In this document: positions 1 through 9,216 of the stretch, piece after piece
Position numbering within the stretch: position 1 is the first letter of the stretch
How the letters are laid out: every line of letters begins with the position of its first letter
NCBI RefSeq assembly: GCF_014075995.1
Contig: NZ_CP055153.1
Coordinates: forward strand, 1,922,001 to 1,986,000
DNA: 64,000 nucleotides
DNA from: Adhaeribacter radiodurans
GTDB taxonomy: Bacteria; Bacteroidota; Bacteroidia; Cytophagales; Hymenobacteraceae
Direction: 5' to 3'
Translations under genes and position numbers: made by a program
The notes under the pieces: model-generated
The model's database searches: none
Told to the model about the DNA's origin: nothing
The model's input: only the letters and a program-made list of their open reading frames with translations

Positions 1-2233
1 AAGTAAGACTGGCTTTTTTATCCCAGAATTCGCGCTTTCCGGCAAACCCATACCAATAATAACCCGAGTTGGTGCCTTGTAAACTTATCCATCCCGATCC
101 GAAATTTCCATTAGCTTGCAGGGAATAATCTTTCGGTAATTTGTAGGTGGAGTTAAAATTAATGTTCCAGACAATACCATTATTGCTCTGATTCAAAGCT
201 GGACTACGAAGGTCAACGTAGCGTATATCTATGCCACCGTTTACATTTAATTCTTTATTAGGTTGGCCCGATACATTTAAATTTAAACCGTATGCCTGAC
301 GGGTTGCAATATTTTGCGGTTTACTCAGGGATACACCGTTAGGTTCTACGATAGTTAAATATTCGATGGCATTATCGGTATAACGCCAGTAAAATGCTGT
401 ATTTACCGATAATCCTTTTTTAGTGTTTAAATTATACCCTAACTCAGTGGCATGATTTAATTCCGGCTTCAGGTAAGGATTGCCGGTATTCACATTTAAA
501 GTATCGCTGGCATTGAGCCAGGGATTCAGATACCAGATTAAGGGGCGTTGAATGCGCTGCGTATAACTAATTTTAAACGTTTGGGTTTTTATACCTTTAG
601 ATAGGGTAATACTCGGAATCAAATTATTGTATTGATTGGCTAATTTAGTTTGGGTAGTAACAAAATCACCTTTGATATCGGTATGCTCCAAGCGAGCCCC
701 GATGTTTACGCCCCATTTACTTTTAGTATCTAAACGTACCGAGGTGTAACCCGATGTAACCTGCTGTTTATAATTAAAATCATTTGACTGCGCAGGATTC
801 GGAATTAATTCGCCTGCTCCATCCAAGGATTCTTCAACGCGGTACTCGCTGCCAATATCGCGCAAAATGCCTTTAAGCCCTATTTCAATTTTTATATTAG
901 TAGTATCGTGTTGGCTTTTAATGGTGAAAGGATGCGTATAATCAATTTGTGAGGTGTATTCTTTATTACGGCTATAATTAGTGCTGTGCTGGCGGTAGGT
1001 AAGCTGCTCCGCTAAGGAGTAACTATCCGTATCGTAAAAATAGTTATCGGGCATCCGGCTAAACTGGGTCAAAAAAGAAAATTCCTGTTCCGGTTTTTTA
1101 AATGTTTTGGTATACCCTAAATCCAATTGTCCGTTACCATATGGATTTCTAAACCGGCGGTCGTTTCTAAAATTTTGTAATTCCTGCCCGGTAGGATCGA
1201 TGAGAAGGTTGTAAAGCGTGTTGTTGTTAGGATAACTACCGCCCCAGACATTCGCCGAAAAGTTAATACGACTCAAAGAATCCGGATCAAAATCAAAACT
1301 GATTTCGCCGTAACCGCCCGTTCCCGTATTATCAGCTAAACTCCTTTGAATGAGAATATTTACCGGCTGGTTGTTTAACAAAGTAGTACGGGTATTCTGG
1401 CTTTCCCATTGGTTGCGGTACTGGTAACCATTAGCCGAAAACGTTAAACCGATTTTCTTTTTCTTGTAATTTATATTGGTTCCGATAGAACGATTATAAT
1501 TTCCGGCCGTGATGTTGGTAGAGCCATTAAAGCCTTGTAAACCTTTTTTAGTAATAATATTAATTACTCCGGCCGAGCCTTCGGCATCGTACTTCGCGCC
1601 CGGACTGGTAATAACTTCCACGGATTTAATAACGTTAGCGGGCATTTGCCGCAGGGCATCGGCCAGGTTGCGGGCCATCATGGCCGATAGTTTGCCATTT
1701 ACTAAAACTTTAAGGTTGCTATTCCCGCGCATTTGCACATTACCATTTAAATCAACGGTAAGGGTAGGAACTTTGCGGAGCACATCGGCGGCGGTTCCGC
1801 CCGCATTAGAAATATCTTTTTCGGCGTTGTACACCAAGCGGTCGCCTTTATCTTCTACTAAAGTTTTTTGGCCGGTAACGGTAACTCCGCTGAGTATTTT
1901 TGTATCCGGACTTAGTTGGATTTTACCTAACTCCAGAACAGAACGATCCGTTGTAAGGGCAACCGGAATAATTTTGGTGCGATAGCCTACAAAGGAAATC
2001 TCCAGTTGGTAATTAACGGTGGGTAGGTTAGTGATTAGAAAAACACCGGCGGCATCGGTGGTAGTACCGGTAAAAAGTTTGTTTTCTTTTTTAAGAGCAG
2101 CCGTGGCGTAAGCTACTGGTTTAGAAGTAACGGAATCTGTAAGAGAGCCTGTAATTTTTCCCGGATAAGCCGATTGTGCTACAATAGAACGGGAGCCAAT
2201 AAGAATGATTAATAAAGCGACTAGATATTTCAT
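1..2233 (-). CDS. Outer membrane beta-barrel receptor, TonB-like (3' end missing)
   Basis: The reading frame is open from an ATG at 2233 to the left edge, giving 744 codons without a stop, so the C-terminus lies outside the window. The product starts with a signal peptide (about residues 1-20, ending VAQ). It continues with a carboxypeptidase-regulatory-like beta-sandwich (about 24-110) and a plug-like domain (about 125-240) with the segments VPTLTVD, MRGNSNLKVLVNG and SPGAKYDAEGSAGVINIIT. The rest is long beta-barrel with aromatic-rich strands. This is the layout of the Bacteroidetes outer-membrane-protein family 3 (OMP_b-brl_3), relatives of TonB receptors whose substrates are mostly unknown. 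It is likely a stand-alone gene, since the next gene upstream is more than 800 bases away. No substrate can be named. Confidence 0.9.
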   Translation of the reverse strand, partial: MKYLVALLIILIGSRSIVAQSAYPGKITGSLTDSVTSKPVAYATAALKKENKLFTGTTTDAAGVFLITNLPTVNYQLEISFVGYRTKIIPVALTTDRSVLELGKIQLSPDTKILSGVTVTGQKTLVEDKGDRLVYNAEKDISNAGGTAADVLRKVPTLTVDLNGNVQMRGNSNLKVLVNGKLSAMMARNLADALRQMPANVIKSVEVITSPGAKYDAEGSAGVINIITKKGLQGFNGSTNITAGNYNRSIGTNINYKKKKIGLTFSANGYQYRNQWESQNTRTTLLNNQPVNILIQRSLADNTGTGGYGEISFDFDPDSLSRINFSANVWGGSYPNNNTLYNLLIDPTGQELQNFRNDRRFRNPYGNGQLDLGYTKTFKKPEQEFSFLTQFSRMPDNYFYDTDSYSLAEQLTYRQHSTNYSRNKEYTSQIDYTHPFTIKSQHDTTNIKIEIGLKGILRDIGSEYRVEESLDGAGELIPNPAQSNDFNYKQQVTSGYTSVRLDTKSKWGVNIGARLEHTDIKGDFVTTQTKLANQYNNLIPSITLSKGIKTQTFKISYTQRIQRPLIWYLNPWLNASDTLNVNTGNPYLKPELNHATELGYNLNTKKGLSVNTAFYWRYTDNAIEYLTIVEPNGVSLSKPQNIATRQAYGLNLNVSGQPNKELNVNGGIDIRYVDLRSPALNQSNNGIVWNINFNSTYKLPKDYSLQANGNFGSGWISLQGTNSGYYWYGFAGKREFWDKKASLT

Positions 2234-3059
2234 AATTTAAAACTGTTAAGGTGTTAAGCCTTGCATTTAAATCTAATCTACTTCACTGGTTCACCGCGAC
2301 GCAGGTACAAACTATGGTATTACAAATAGGTACTGCAAAAAAGATTTTTAAATTATAGATTAAGAGAAGACTGACTTTCCTAAACAGAAAAGGTGAAAAG
2401 CATTCTTAAGGGCTTGTTTTTGAGTGGTGTACAGGGACTGTGAAATTATAACTGCTTTCAATTGCTGCGAATTGTATCTGTGGCATATGAAATCTTAAGT
2501 TTCTGTAGTAAGCTTTTAAAGGAAAATGATCCACTACCCTTGTAAAGAAATACTCAGAACTGTTATTTAATTACTAGATGCTCATTCCTCTCTTTTTGCA
2601 TAAATCCGCAAAAAAAAAAATTTAAATTATATGGGCGCAACATAATTTCTTACTGTACCCTTAGGTAGATGAAGCCCTAGAAATATTAGTTACCTGAAAA
2701 ATGAAAACCTTAAAAAGAGAAGAATGAAAAGTAAATAGAATAAAAATTTAGATGGACTAAGCAGGTTGATGCAGACTAGAAAATAGTGGATTTAGAATTT
2801 TATACGTTGTGGCATCAGCTAAAGCTAAGAACCTATAGTATAAACAGGTAGATTTTTAGAGTTTTAAGTATTACCAAAAAAATAAAAGAGTAGAAAGTAC
2901 TTTAGTAAAACCAAACTCCTTCTTCCTAACATACTTGGCTTATACCAGATACGTTAAGAAAAAGGAGTTTATTTACTTTTTCTATTAAATGTGCGCTTCG
3001 TTTTATAAGCAAGTTATTTGATTCTCAAAAAGGTGCTTTTTTAGATTTGAGCGAGTCTT
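2234..3059. other. 826-base AT-rich intergenic region
   Basis: No credible gene was found on either strand. It contains the probable terminator of the sigma/FecR/receptor operon at 2913-2970 and one copy of TTTAGTAAA at 2901-2909. The 5' leader of the receptor that starts at 2233 must also lie here, but I see no exact TAnnTTTG box on the minus strand. Confidence 0.6.
2913..2970 (-). terminator. Long hairpin terminator of the sigma/FecR/TonB operon
   Basis: Two 18-base arms (2913-2930 and 2953-2970) pair over their whole length if two G-U wobbles are allowed. Those wobbles exist only in minus-strand RNA; on the plus strand they would be C-A mismatches. The loop is 22 bases. The hairpin begins about 90 bases after the stop of the TonB receptor gene and is followed by a weak GGTTTTAC tail. 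The strand-specific pairing points to the minus operon, although the U-run is short. Confidence 0.5.
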
Positions 3060-5555
3060 TTAGAATTCAATCCGGTAATTCAGCACGGGAATGAGGCCAG
3101 TTTGGGTACTAATTTTAAGACTTTGCGTGTCTTTGTCGTAGTATTGATTATACATATTCAGGCGGTTGGTAACGTTCTGAATATCCAACGATAAAATATA
3201 GGAAGCTTTCGGGCGGTTTTTACGGTAGCTTACCCGGATATCTGTCCGGAAGTAATCGGGGGCCTGGGCTTCGTAACGTTCATTTTCGTAATAAACCGCT
3301 TTCCCTTCGGCACGTGATTGTTCTGCGTTTAAAGGTGTGTACCGATTTCCTCCCGCCCAAAGTACCCGCACATTCGCTCCAATTAAGTTAGTTTTTTCTT
3401 TCCCCACTCTAAATTCTTTACCGCCTAAAACATTTAAAATATGATTGCCATTGTACCGGGTGTTGTATTCTATACCATTTGCCGCCGTATATTTAGAGTT
3501 GTACAACGAACTGGTAATTAAAAAATAGTAATTATTAGTAAAGAACTTCTCCAAACTTAATTCTACTCCGTAGTTTTTACCTTTGCCATTACTTACTAAA
3601 CTATCAGCAATTAGGCCGGTTTCGGAGTTTAAGGCGGCAATTGTACTCTTCGGGTCGGGGCTAATGGCTAAATTATATAATTGCTGATAATAGGTTTCTA
3701 CTTTAAATCGAAGGTCTTCGCGCAGCATTTGATCGTAGGAAAGCACGTAATGTCTTGCCTTTGTTAACTTCAAATCTTTATTGGCTTGCGAATATTGACC
3801 ATTACCTAAAGGTTGTTGGGCAAAATAAACTGCCATTGATTCATTACGGCTATGGGTGCCTAAACCAGCACCGAGTGATTGAGTACCCGAAAAGTTCCAC
3901 CGAATGCCCAACCGGGGTTCCAGAGCACTATTCCCGTTTAAACCCAGCCGCATAAAATGAAGTCCGGAATTGAGTGTTAAATTTTCGGCTAACCGGTATT
4001 TCCATTGGCCATAAGCTTGCAGTAAGCCGGAGTAGCCCTCATTATCTACCCAGCGCTCAATAGCATTATTCCGGTCCTCATCCCTACCTTCGCTAAATAT
4101 GTCGAAGTTTAAATTACTATAAATGGCACCTACCCGAATGGTATGCTGGTTGTTTATTTTATGATTATACAATACGGATAATCGGCCGGCGTAATTTTTA
4201 TATGACTCATGGAAAAAAGTATTAGGTTTATAATCAGTGCCCAACGAATCGTAACGGTAACGATTAAAATTGCCGGACAAAGACAACACGGTTTCAAAGT
4301 AAGCTTTAGAATTCAGAAAATACACGTGCGATAAACCGGCGGCTCCCATTCCGGATTTAAAAACTTCATCGAACCGGTCTTCTTTTTCTTTCCATTCCGT
4401 GGAATTGTGGGTCGCTTCCTGCACCTGCGTGCTATACCCACCAATGCCCCATAAAGTAAAAATACCGGCCTTAGTAGTAGGTATATGTAGTTTAAAAGAA
4501 AAATCCTGAAATTCGGGCACGGCATCTCCCGAAATATTTACACCTACTTTTTTTAATATGGCTAAGGTTGAATAGCGATAATTAGCTAAATACGAACCTT
4601 TGTAGTTCTTTTTAAAAGGACCTTCGGCCGCAAAATCAAGACCTAAAACCCCGGCCTGAAAAGCGTATTCCCGTTTTTCGTTGTTGCCTTGGCGTAGTTT
4701 CATGTCGAAAATTCCGGATAATGCATTACCGTATTCGGCCGGAAAGGCGCCGGTATAAAAATCAGAGTTATCAATCATGTTTACACTTAAAATACTAATC
4801 CCGCCTCCGGAGGCACCTTCCTCACCGAAATGGTTGGGATTAGGTACTTCAATGCCTTCCATACGCCAAAGAATGCCTTTCGGTGAATTGCCCCTTACTA
4901 CAATCTGATTACCGCCATCGTCGTTTGTTGCCACGCCGGCGTACGATAAAGCGGCTCGGGCCGGGTCGTTGACGCTAGCCGCGTACCGTTTGGTTTCTTC
5001 CACGGAAATAGATCGGGCACTTAGGGTGGCCATGTCGTTCAGGGGTTGGCCTTTTTCGGGTTGGGCTGTAATTACCACTTCATCCATTTGCCGGATAGAT
5101 TCGGTAAGCCCAATAGTAAGAATTATTTCTTTACCCGAACCCAGTAGCAATTCCGGAATTACCTGCTCCTGGTAGCCAATGTAATTCACTTTTATAGTGT
5201 GGCGGCCCACCGGTACTTTTTCGATTTTAAAAAAACCTTCGTTATCAGAGGTGCTGCCTTTAACCGGATTTAAAGATATAATTGCTACCGAAGCACCAAC
5301 CAAAGGTGTTTGCGATTCGCTGTCGATTATTTTGCCCCGAATGGTTTGCGTTAGGTTTTGACCTAGGAGCGGAAGCTGGCTTGTTAGTAAAAAAAGGATT
5401 GCTATAATAGAAGCAATTGCTTTTTGCTTATAAGTTTTTTTAGAGAAATAAAGTGCCTTAGCACGTTGCCGTTCGTATTCGGCCAAGGACATTTCCCAGC
5501 CTTGCTGATAATCCTCAGCAATAGTTATCGTATTTTTATTTATGGACTGATTCAT
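3060..5555 (-). CDS. TonB-dependent receptor with carboxypeptidase-like domain
   Basis: An 831-residue outer membrane receptor. A hydrophobic export segment lies at about residues 45-64. A carboxypeptidase-regulatory-like domain follows (about 70-155, with GRHTIKVNYIGYQE), then a plug (about 175-290, IVVRGNSPKGILWRMEGIEVPNP) and a barrel that ends in an aromatic residue (YRIEF). It lacks an STN signalling domain; that domain sits in the adjacent upstream gene. It is the last gene of the sigma/FecR operon, 103 bases after the STN gene. An odd point is the 43-residue charged stretch before the hydrophobic segment, much longer than a normal signal peptide n-region. A start at the internal ATG at 5492 (residue 22) would shorten it but leave it long. 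The substrate is unknown. Confidence 0.92.
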   Translation of the reverse strand: MNQSINKNTITIAEDYQQGWEMSLAEYERQRAKALYFSKKTYKQKAIASIIAILFLLTSQLPLLGQNLTQTIRGKIIDSESQTPLVGASVAIISLNPVKGSTSDNEGFFKIEKVPVGRHTIKVNYIGYQEQVIPELLLGSGKEIILTIGLTESIRQMDEVVITAQPEKGQPLNDMATLSARSISVEETKRYAASVNDPARAALSYAGVATNDDGGNQIVVRGNSPKGILWRMEGIEVPNPNHFGEEGASGGGISILSVNMIDNSDFYTGAFPAEYGNALSGIFDMKLRQGNNEKREYAFQAGVLGLDFAAEGPFKKNYKGSYLANYRYSTLAILKKVGVNISGDAVPEFQDFSFKLHIPTTKAGIFTLWGIGGYSTQVQEATHNSTEWKEKEDRFDEVFKSGMGAAGLSHVYFLNSKAYFETVLSLSGNFNRYRYDSLGTDYKPNTFFHESYKNYAGRLSVLYNHKINNQHTIRVGAIYSNLNFDIFSEGRDEDRNNAIERWVDNEGYSGLLQAYGQWKYRLAENLTLNSGLHFMRLGLNGNSALEPRLGIRWNFSGTQSLGAGLGTHSRNESMAVYFAQQPLGNGQYSQANKDLKLTKARHYVLSYDQMLREDLRFKVETYYQQLYNLAISPDPKSTIAALNSETGLIADSLVSNGKGKNYGVELSLEKFFTNNYYFLITSSLYNSKYTAANGIEYNTRYNGNHILNVLGGKEFRVGKEKTNLIGANVRVLWAGGNRYTPLNAEQSRAEGKAVYYENERYEAQAPDYFRTDIRVSYRKNRPKASYILSLDIQNVTNRLNMYNQYYDKDTQSLKISTQTGLIPVLNYRIEF

Positions 5556-5658
5556 AGGTTTTATTAGGCAATAAGGTTCTGATAACCGCCAAAAGGCGGT
5601 TTTAAATATTCTGAAGCAAAATAGATGAGAAGTGTAGGGGAAGGGTTAATTACTAAAT

Positions 5659-7266
5659 TTAAAACCGGATACCGGCATTAAAGCCAATCCACATTTTTAC
5701 GTTGGTATCAAAAAAATTGGTTTTATTATAAAAGGTGTGTTTAGGAAAGGTAGAGCCCACTTCGGTTTCGCCGGGTTCCTGGTATTCCGAAACCATTACG
5801 TTAAAAGTGGGTCCGCCAAAAAGAGATAAGTGATTGGCTAGTTGTATGGTACCCAGTAACCGGAATTTGTTCAGCATATTTAACTCATAATCTTCGAATA
5901 GGCCATCCGGAAATTTTTCGTAACTTTTCTCAACCACGTAATACGAAACCACATCGGTGTTTAAATGCAACCGTTTGTAGAGTGTCCATTCCGAGCCAAA
6001 GCCTGCCCCATAACCCCAACGTTTTTTATCGTCCAGTTCCGCGCCTAAGGCAAAAATGGTATAGAATTTAGGTACACCAATTTTATAGGCTAAATTTACG
6101 TTAAAGTCATCGGCTGCGTAAACTTCCGCGTGGTGGTAGCCACCGTGTTTCACAAAACTTAAGAATCCGATTGGCACCCCGTTGATACTATCAGCCACAT
6201 TTATAAAGCCTAATTGAGTACCGTGTACGTAGCGGGCCTTGTTCAAAAAACCAGATAGTTGCGCCCCTTTTACATCGCGGGCAATATTCATAAAGCCGGC
6301 TCCCTGCACGCCTGTAATATTGCGGCTAACATTTAAAAAACCGGCAAACTGAACTCCACTGCTATTGCCGCCCGCTATATTCAGAAATCCCGCAAACTGG
6401 CCACCCTGTAAACTGTACCGATCAATAGCGCTATCTGTTATCGGCGTTAATTTATCCCGGTTTCCGATTATACTAAAATAGCCACTAAACTGAAAGCCGC
6501 GCACGTACTTTTTATCAATGTTGCCTACTCCCGCAAATTCAACGCCTTGCGAACCCGCCGCAGTGCCCACCAACAAATGAGCTGATACTCGGTTTACGTA
6601 CTCATTTGCCCGGGTGCCGTTGGTACTTATTGGATAAATAATGCCCAGGTGAAAAGGTTTAATTTCCAGTGAATCTTCGTCGAAGGCCACTGTTTTAACA
6701 GTTTTAATGGTAACAGTAGTACGTTCAGTATTGGAATCGGTACTACTTTGGGTGGCCAGTGTATCTTTAGTAGAATAAGGCTCATCGGCTATGCTACTGC
6801 TTGGAGGTGTTACACTGGTTTCCGGTATTTTAGGAGTAGGCTCCGGTTTGGTTTCAACGGGAGTTGTGGTTGGCTTTGGCGTTGGTTTAACGGGAGTATT
6901 GGAAGTAGGCAGAGGAAGTTTGCTTAAGGTAGATGCTTTGGGTAGACTTTTCGGCAAACCTTTTTTAATAATTACCTGGCCGTTTTTTTCCAGGTAACCT
7001 ACGGTCGTATTGGCGAGCAGTACATCCAATACTTCAGCTAAAGTTTTATCCTCTATTTCGGCCGATATCCGGTTTTTAGGAGGTAAATCGTTGTTCAGGT
7101 ACGAAAACCGAATAGCGTATTTCTGCTGAATGGATTGCAGTACCTGCGGTAAGGTAGCATTATTTACTTTAAGGGAGATTTTTGTTTTTAATGGTTGTGA
7201 TTGCGCCCAGCCGGTCGAAAAAATAAGGCAAAGCAAAGCCATTATGAAAAAACTACGTGTTTTCAT
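5659..7266 (-). CDS. STN-domain protein with LA_2272-like surface repeats
   Basis: A 535-residue exported protein in four parts: signal peptide (1-22); STN (secretin/TonB short N-terminal) domain (about 27-102, NATLPQVLQSIQQKYAIRFSY, then TLAEVLDVLL); a Pro/Thr/Ser-rich linker (about 103-195, many TP and KP repeats); and a C-terminal half. The C-terminal half starts with tandem units of the type GVQFAGFLN / GVQGAGFMN / GAQLSGFLN (about 239-370) and ends in a beta-rich region finishing AGIRF. The repeats resemble LA_2272-type surface repeats. In FecA-type systems the STN domain contacts the FecR anti-sigma factor in the periplasm. Here it is detached from the receptor and joined to a probable surface or outer-membrane module. 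It lies 29 bases after fecR. Confidence 0.85.
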   Translation of the reverse strand: MKTRSFFIMALLCLIFSTGWAQSQPLKTKISLKVNNATLPQVLQSIQQKYAIRFSYLNNDLPPKNRISAEIEDKTLAEVLDVLLANTTVGYLEKNGQVIIKKGLPKSLPKASTLSKLPLPTSNTPVKPTPKPTTTPVETKPEPTPKIPETSVTPPSSSIADEPYSTKDTLATQSSTDSNTERTTVTIKTVKTVAFDEDSLEIKPFHLGIIYPISTNGTRANEYVNRVSAHLLVGTAAGSQGVEFAGVGNIDKKYVRGFQFSGYFSIIGNRDKLTPITDSAIDRYSLQGGQFAGFLNIAGGNSSGVQFAGFLNVSRNITGVQGAGFMNIARDVKGAQLSGFLNKARYVHGTQLGFINVADSINGVPIGFLSFVKHGGYHHAEVYAADDFNVNLAYKIGVPKFYTIFALGAELDDKKRWGYGAGFGSEWTLYKRLHLNTDVVSYYVVEKSYEKFPDGLFEDYELNMLNKFRLLGTIQLANHLSLFGGPTFNVMVSEYQEPGETEVGSTFPKHTFYNKTNFFDTNVKMWIGFNAGIRF

Positions 7267-7295
7267 TCTTAAAATTATTTAAATTTTTTAGATTT

Positions 7296-8291
7296 TTAAT
7301 TACACCCCGGCCCTGTTATAAAATATTCGGTGCCTTTTTGGGTAATGGTTAGGTTGCCTGTAACCGCCAGTATATCCAGTACTTCTTTCAGGTCCGGATT
7401 CCGGAAAGATGTGGTAAACCGACATTGTAGTAAGGCTTGGTTTTGAATAGTAATTTTTATGTTAAAATAACTTTCCAGTTCGGCCGCTAACTGATCTAGT
7501 TGCATGTTGCTAAAAGTTAAGTTTTTAGTTTCCCAACTTCTGAAATTTTCATTTTGTATTATTTGCTTTTGGGCTACAGTCGTTTTTTCGCCTATTACGC
7601 CTTCCTGCCCCGGTACCAGAAAAATAGCATCGTCGGTTTCGGTGCGAGCAAAGGCTACTTTCCCTGTTACTACCTGCACCTTTACGGGTTCGTGGGCATA
7701 AGCCCGCAGGTTGAAAGAAGTGCCAATTACCTCAGTTTTGGTGCCTTCGGCGTAAATAGTAAATCTTTTTCCTTCGGCTTTAGCAACTTCAAAAAATGCC
7801 TCTCCTGTTAATTTTACTATCCGATTTTCCTTCTGAAAATTGGTAGGGTAGGAGAATACACTTTTTTGATTTAAGGCCACCGTACTGCCATCGGCCAATC
7901 GGATAGTTTTGGTTTCGTTGGCAGCGGTTCTTATTTCCGTCCAAGCTGGTTGAGTTGGCCGAGTAAGAAAGTAAGCGCTGGCTACCATTAGTAAAGAAAT
8001 AGTTGCGGCTACAGCCCACCGTATAACTCCCGTATTATTTTTCTTTACTAACGTGAGTGATATTTCCCGGGCTTGCACTTTTAACTGAAACCGTTGCCAT
8101 CCGCGCTCCACATCTGGTTCGTACGAATCTGTCGGCAAGGACGTATTTTTCCATACCCGTTCGGCCTGGGTGCGTGCTTCGTTTAATTCTGGTTCTGGTT
8201 GCTGCTGCGCCCAGGCTTTCGATTCTTCCGAAGCATTTCCACTGACTTCCCGGGCCAGGTGTTCCCAGAATGTTGGCCGGTTTTCATTCAT
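7296..8291 (-). CDS. FecR-family anti-sigma factor
   Basis: A 331-residue inner-membrane anti-sigma regulator. The N-terminal cytoplasmic part (about 1-85) should bind the ECF sigma factor. One membrane segment lies at about 88-110 (GVIRWAVAATISLLMVASAY). The periplasmic FecR domain (about 120-215) has TIRLADGSTVALN, LTGEAFFEVA and GTSFNLRAY. A DUF4974 domain follows (about 257-326, LTFSNMQLDQLAAELESYFNI). This is the standard Bacteroidetes form. Its partner sigma factor gene is at 9217-9798, separated from it by an inserted lipoprotein gene. The repeated promoter-like element AAGGTAGGGTAAG ends only 26 bases before the start codon. Confidence 0.95.
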   Translation of the reverse strand: MNENRPTFWEHLAREVSGNASEESKAWAQQQPEPELNEARTQAERVWKNTSLPTDSYEPDVERGWQRFQLKVQAREISLTLVKKNNTGVIRWAVAATISLLMVASAYFLTRPTQPAWTEIRTAANETKTIRLADGSTVALNQKSVFSYPTNFQKENRIVKLTGEAFFEVAKAEGKRFTIYAEGTKTEVIGTSFNLRAYAHEPVKVQVVTGKVAFARTETDDAIFLVPGQEGVIGEKTTVAQKQIIQNENFRSWETKNLTFSNMQLDQLAAELESYFNIKITIQNQALLQCRFTTSFRNPDLKEVLDILAVTGNLTITQKGTEYFITGPGCN

Positions 8292-8317
8292 GTACTTATA
8301 TAACAGTTAAAACAAGT

Positions 8318-8330
8318 CTTACCCTACCTT
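8318..8330 (-). promoter_or_regulatory. Promoter-like element before fecR (copy 1 of GGTAGGGTAAG)
   Basis: On the minus strand this reads AAGGTAGGGTAAG. The identical 13-mer lies before the lipoprotein gene at 9189-9201, and similarity continues past it (ACT, TTTAA, TGTT, ATA at nearly the same spacing). A repeat of this form at two promoter positions in an ECF operon suggests recognition by the ECF sigma factor. That is inference. The distance to the ATG would leave little or no 5' leader. Confidence 0.4.
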
Positions 8331-8366
8331 AAAGGTAAATTTTATTTTAAAAGTTACGAAAATAAT

Positions 8367-9101
8367 TTAATCTACTTGCGATACACTGCCGCTACCGGAA
8401 ATTTTGGTACTAACGGTAGGGTTACCTTTGTAACGTACCCGGCCGGAACCGCTGAGAGTTGCTTTTAAACGGTCGCTCACGCTTAATTCGCATTTACCGG
8501 AACCGCTCACCGAAATATCCGCTTCTTTGGTAATTAAGTCAAAAGCTTTTACATTACCGGAACCCGAAATATCAATGTCGTGGTAAACCGCATCGCCGTT
8601 TATTTCTACATCTGCCGAGCCGGATAATTCTGTATCAATGGACTGGGCACCTTTTAAAGTTAAATGAATATCGGTGTTACCGGAAGCTTCCAAATCAAAA
8701 TCATTTACTTGCCATTCGGTAAGGCTTCTAACGGAGTTTGCCCCAGAAACCGAAAGTTCGATTAATTGCGGCGTGGTAATGTAAATGCGAACGGGCCGGC
8801 TGGTTTTTACGTGTTTCTTATCGTATTTAATAATCAGCTTATTGTTCCGAACTTCAGTAGACAACTCCGATAAAACATTTTCCTGACCTTCGAGCAACAA
8901 ATCTTTACTAGGACCTTGCGTTAAGAAAATTTCAAATTCGCCACCGGCACTCACGGCATTATAATTAGTAACAGGACGGGTACGGGATACAACATCGCCA
9001 CGGCCCCGCAAAAATTCATCTTCGCAGGAGGTTAACAAAAAAGCAGTGGATATAGCAATACAAGCTTTGCTTACATTTTTAACTAAATAAGATTTCATCA
9101 A
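8367..9101 (-). CDS. DUF2807 (GIN domain) lipoprotein
   Basis: A 244-residue lipoprotein with signal peptide and lipobox (LLTSC, Cys26). The body is a DUF2807 'head GIN' right-handed beta-helix domain (about 45-225). It is built of degenerate repeats with SVSG, LSGSADVEI, ISGSGNVKAF, VSGSGKCEL and LSGSGRVRY, one motif about every 20 residues. Such proteins are common in Bacteroidetes and have no firm function; they are thought to be surface or periplasmic and adhesin-like. The gene sits between the ECF sigma gene and its fecR, which is unusual because these two are normally adjacent. It is probably co-regulated through its own copy of the GGTAGGGTAAG element. Confidence 0.9.
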   Translation of the reverse strand: MMKSYLVKNVSKACIAISTAFLLTSCEDEFLRGRGDVVSRTRPVTNYNAVSAGGEFEIFLTQGPSKDLLLEGQENVLSELSTEVRNNKLIIKYDKKHVKTSRPVRIYITTPQLIELSVSGANSVRSLTEWQVNDFDLEASGNTDIHLTLKGAQSIDTELSGSADVEINGDAVYHDIDISGSGNVKAFDLITKEADISVSGSGKCELSVSDRLKATLSGSGRVRYKGNPTVSTKISGSGSVSQVD

Positions 9102-9129
9102 AGTAAGATTTAAGGATTGTTTAGATTTT

Positions 9130-9179
9130 AATTGTTTAAAGGAAGAAGGGCGCCTGTGGTCTTCTTCTATAAAACAATT
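9130..9179 (-). other. Nested hairpin in the leader of the GIN lipoprotein gene
   Basis: Outer arms AATTGTTT (9130-9137) and AAACAATT (9172-9179) enclose inner arms GAAGAAG (9142-9148) and CTTCTTC (9161-9167). All pairs are perfect. It lies 29 bases upstream of the start codon at 9101 and overlaps the region just downstream of the promoter-like element. No U-run follows on the minus strand, so it looks more like leader structure than a terminator. Confidence 0.45.
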
Positions 9180-9188
9180 AAAGTAGTC

Positions 9189-9201
9189 CTTACCCTACCT
9201 T
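9189..9201 (-). promoter_or_regulatory. Promoter-like element before the GIN gene (copy 2)
   Basis: Minus-strand AAGGTAGGGTAAG, identical to the copy before fecR, followed by ACTACTTTAATTGTTTTATA. It sits in the 115-base gap between the sigma gene and the lipoprotein gene. Inferred to be an ECF-sigma-type promoter. Confidence 0.4.
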
Positions 9202-9216
9202 GGTTTAGAAAAAAAA

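Noticed and set aside
3755-3955. Short plus-strand frames across the receptor, FecR, GH88 and molybdenum enzyme genes
   Set aside because: They lie entirely inside long, well-supported genes on the other strand and show no domains.
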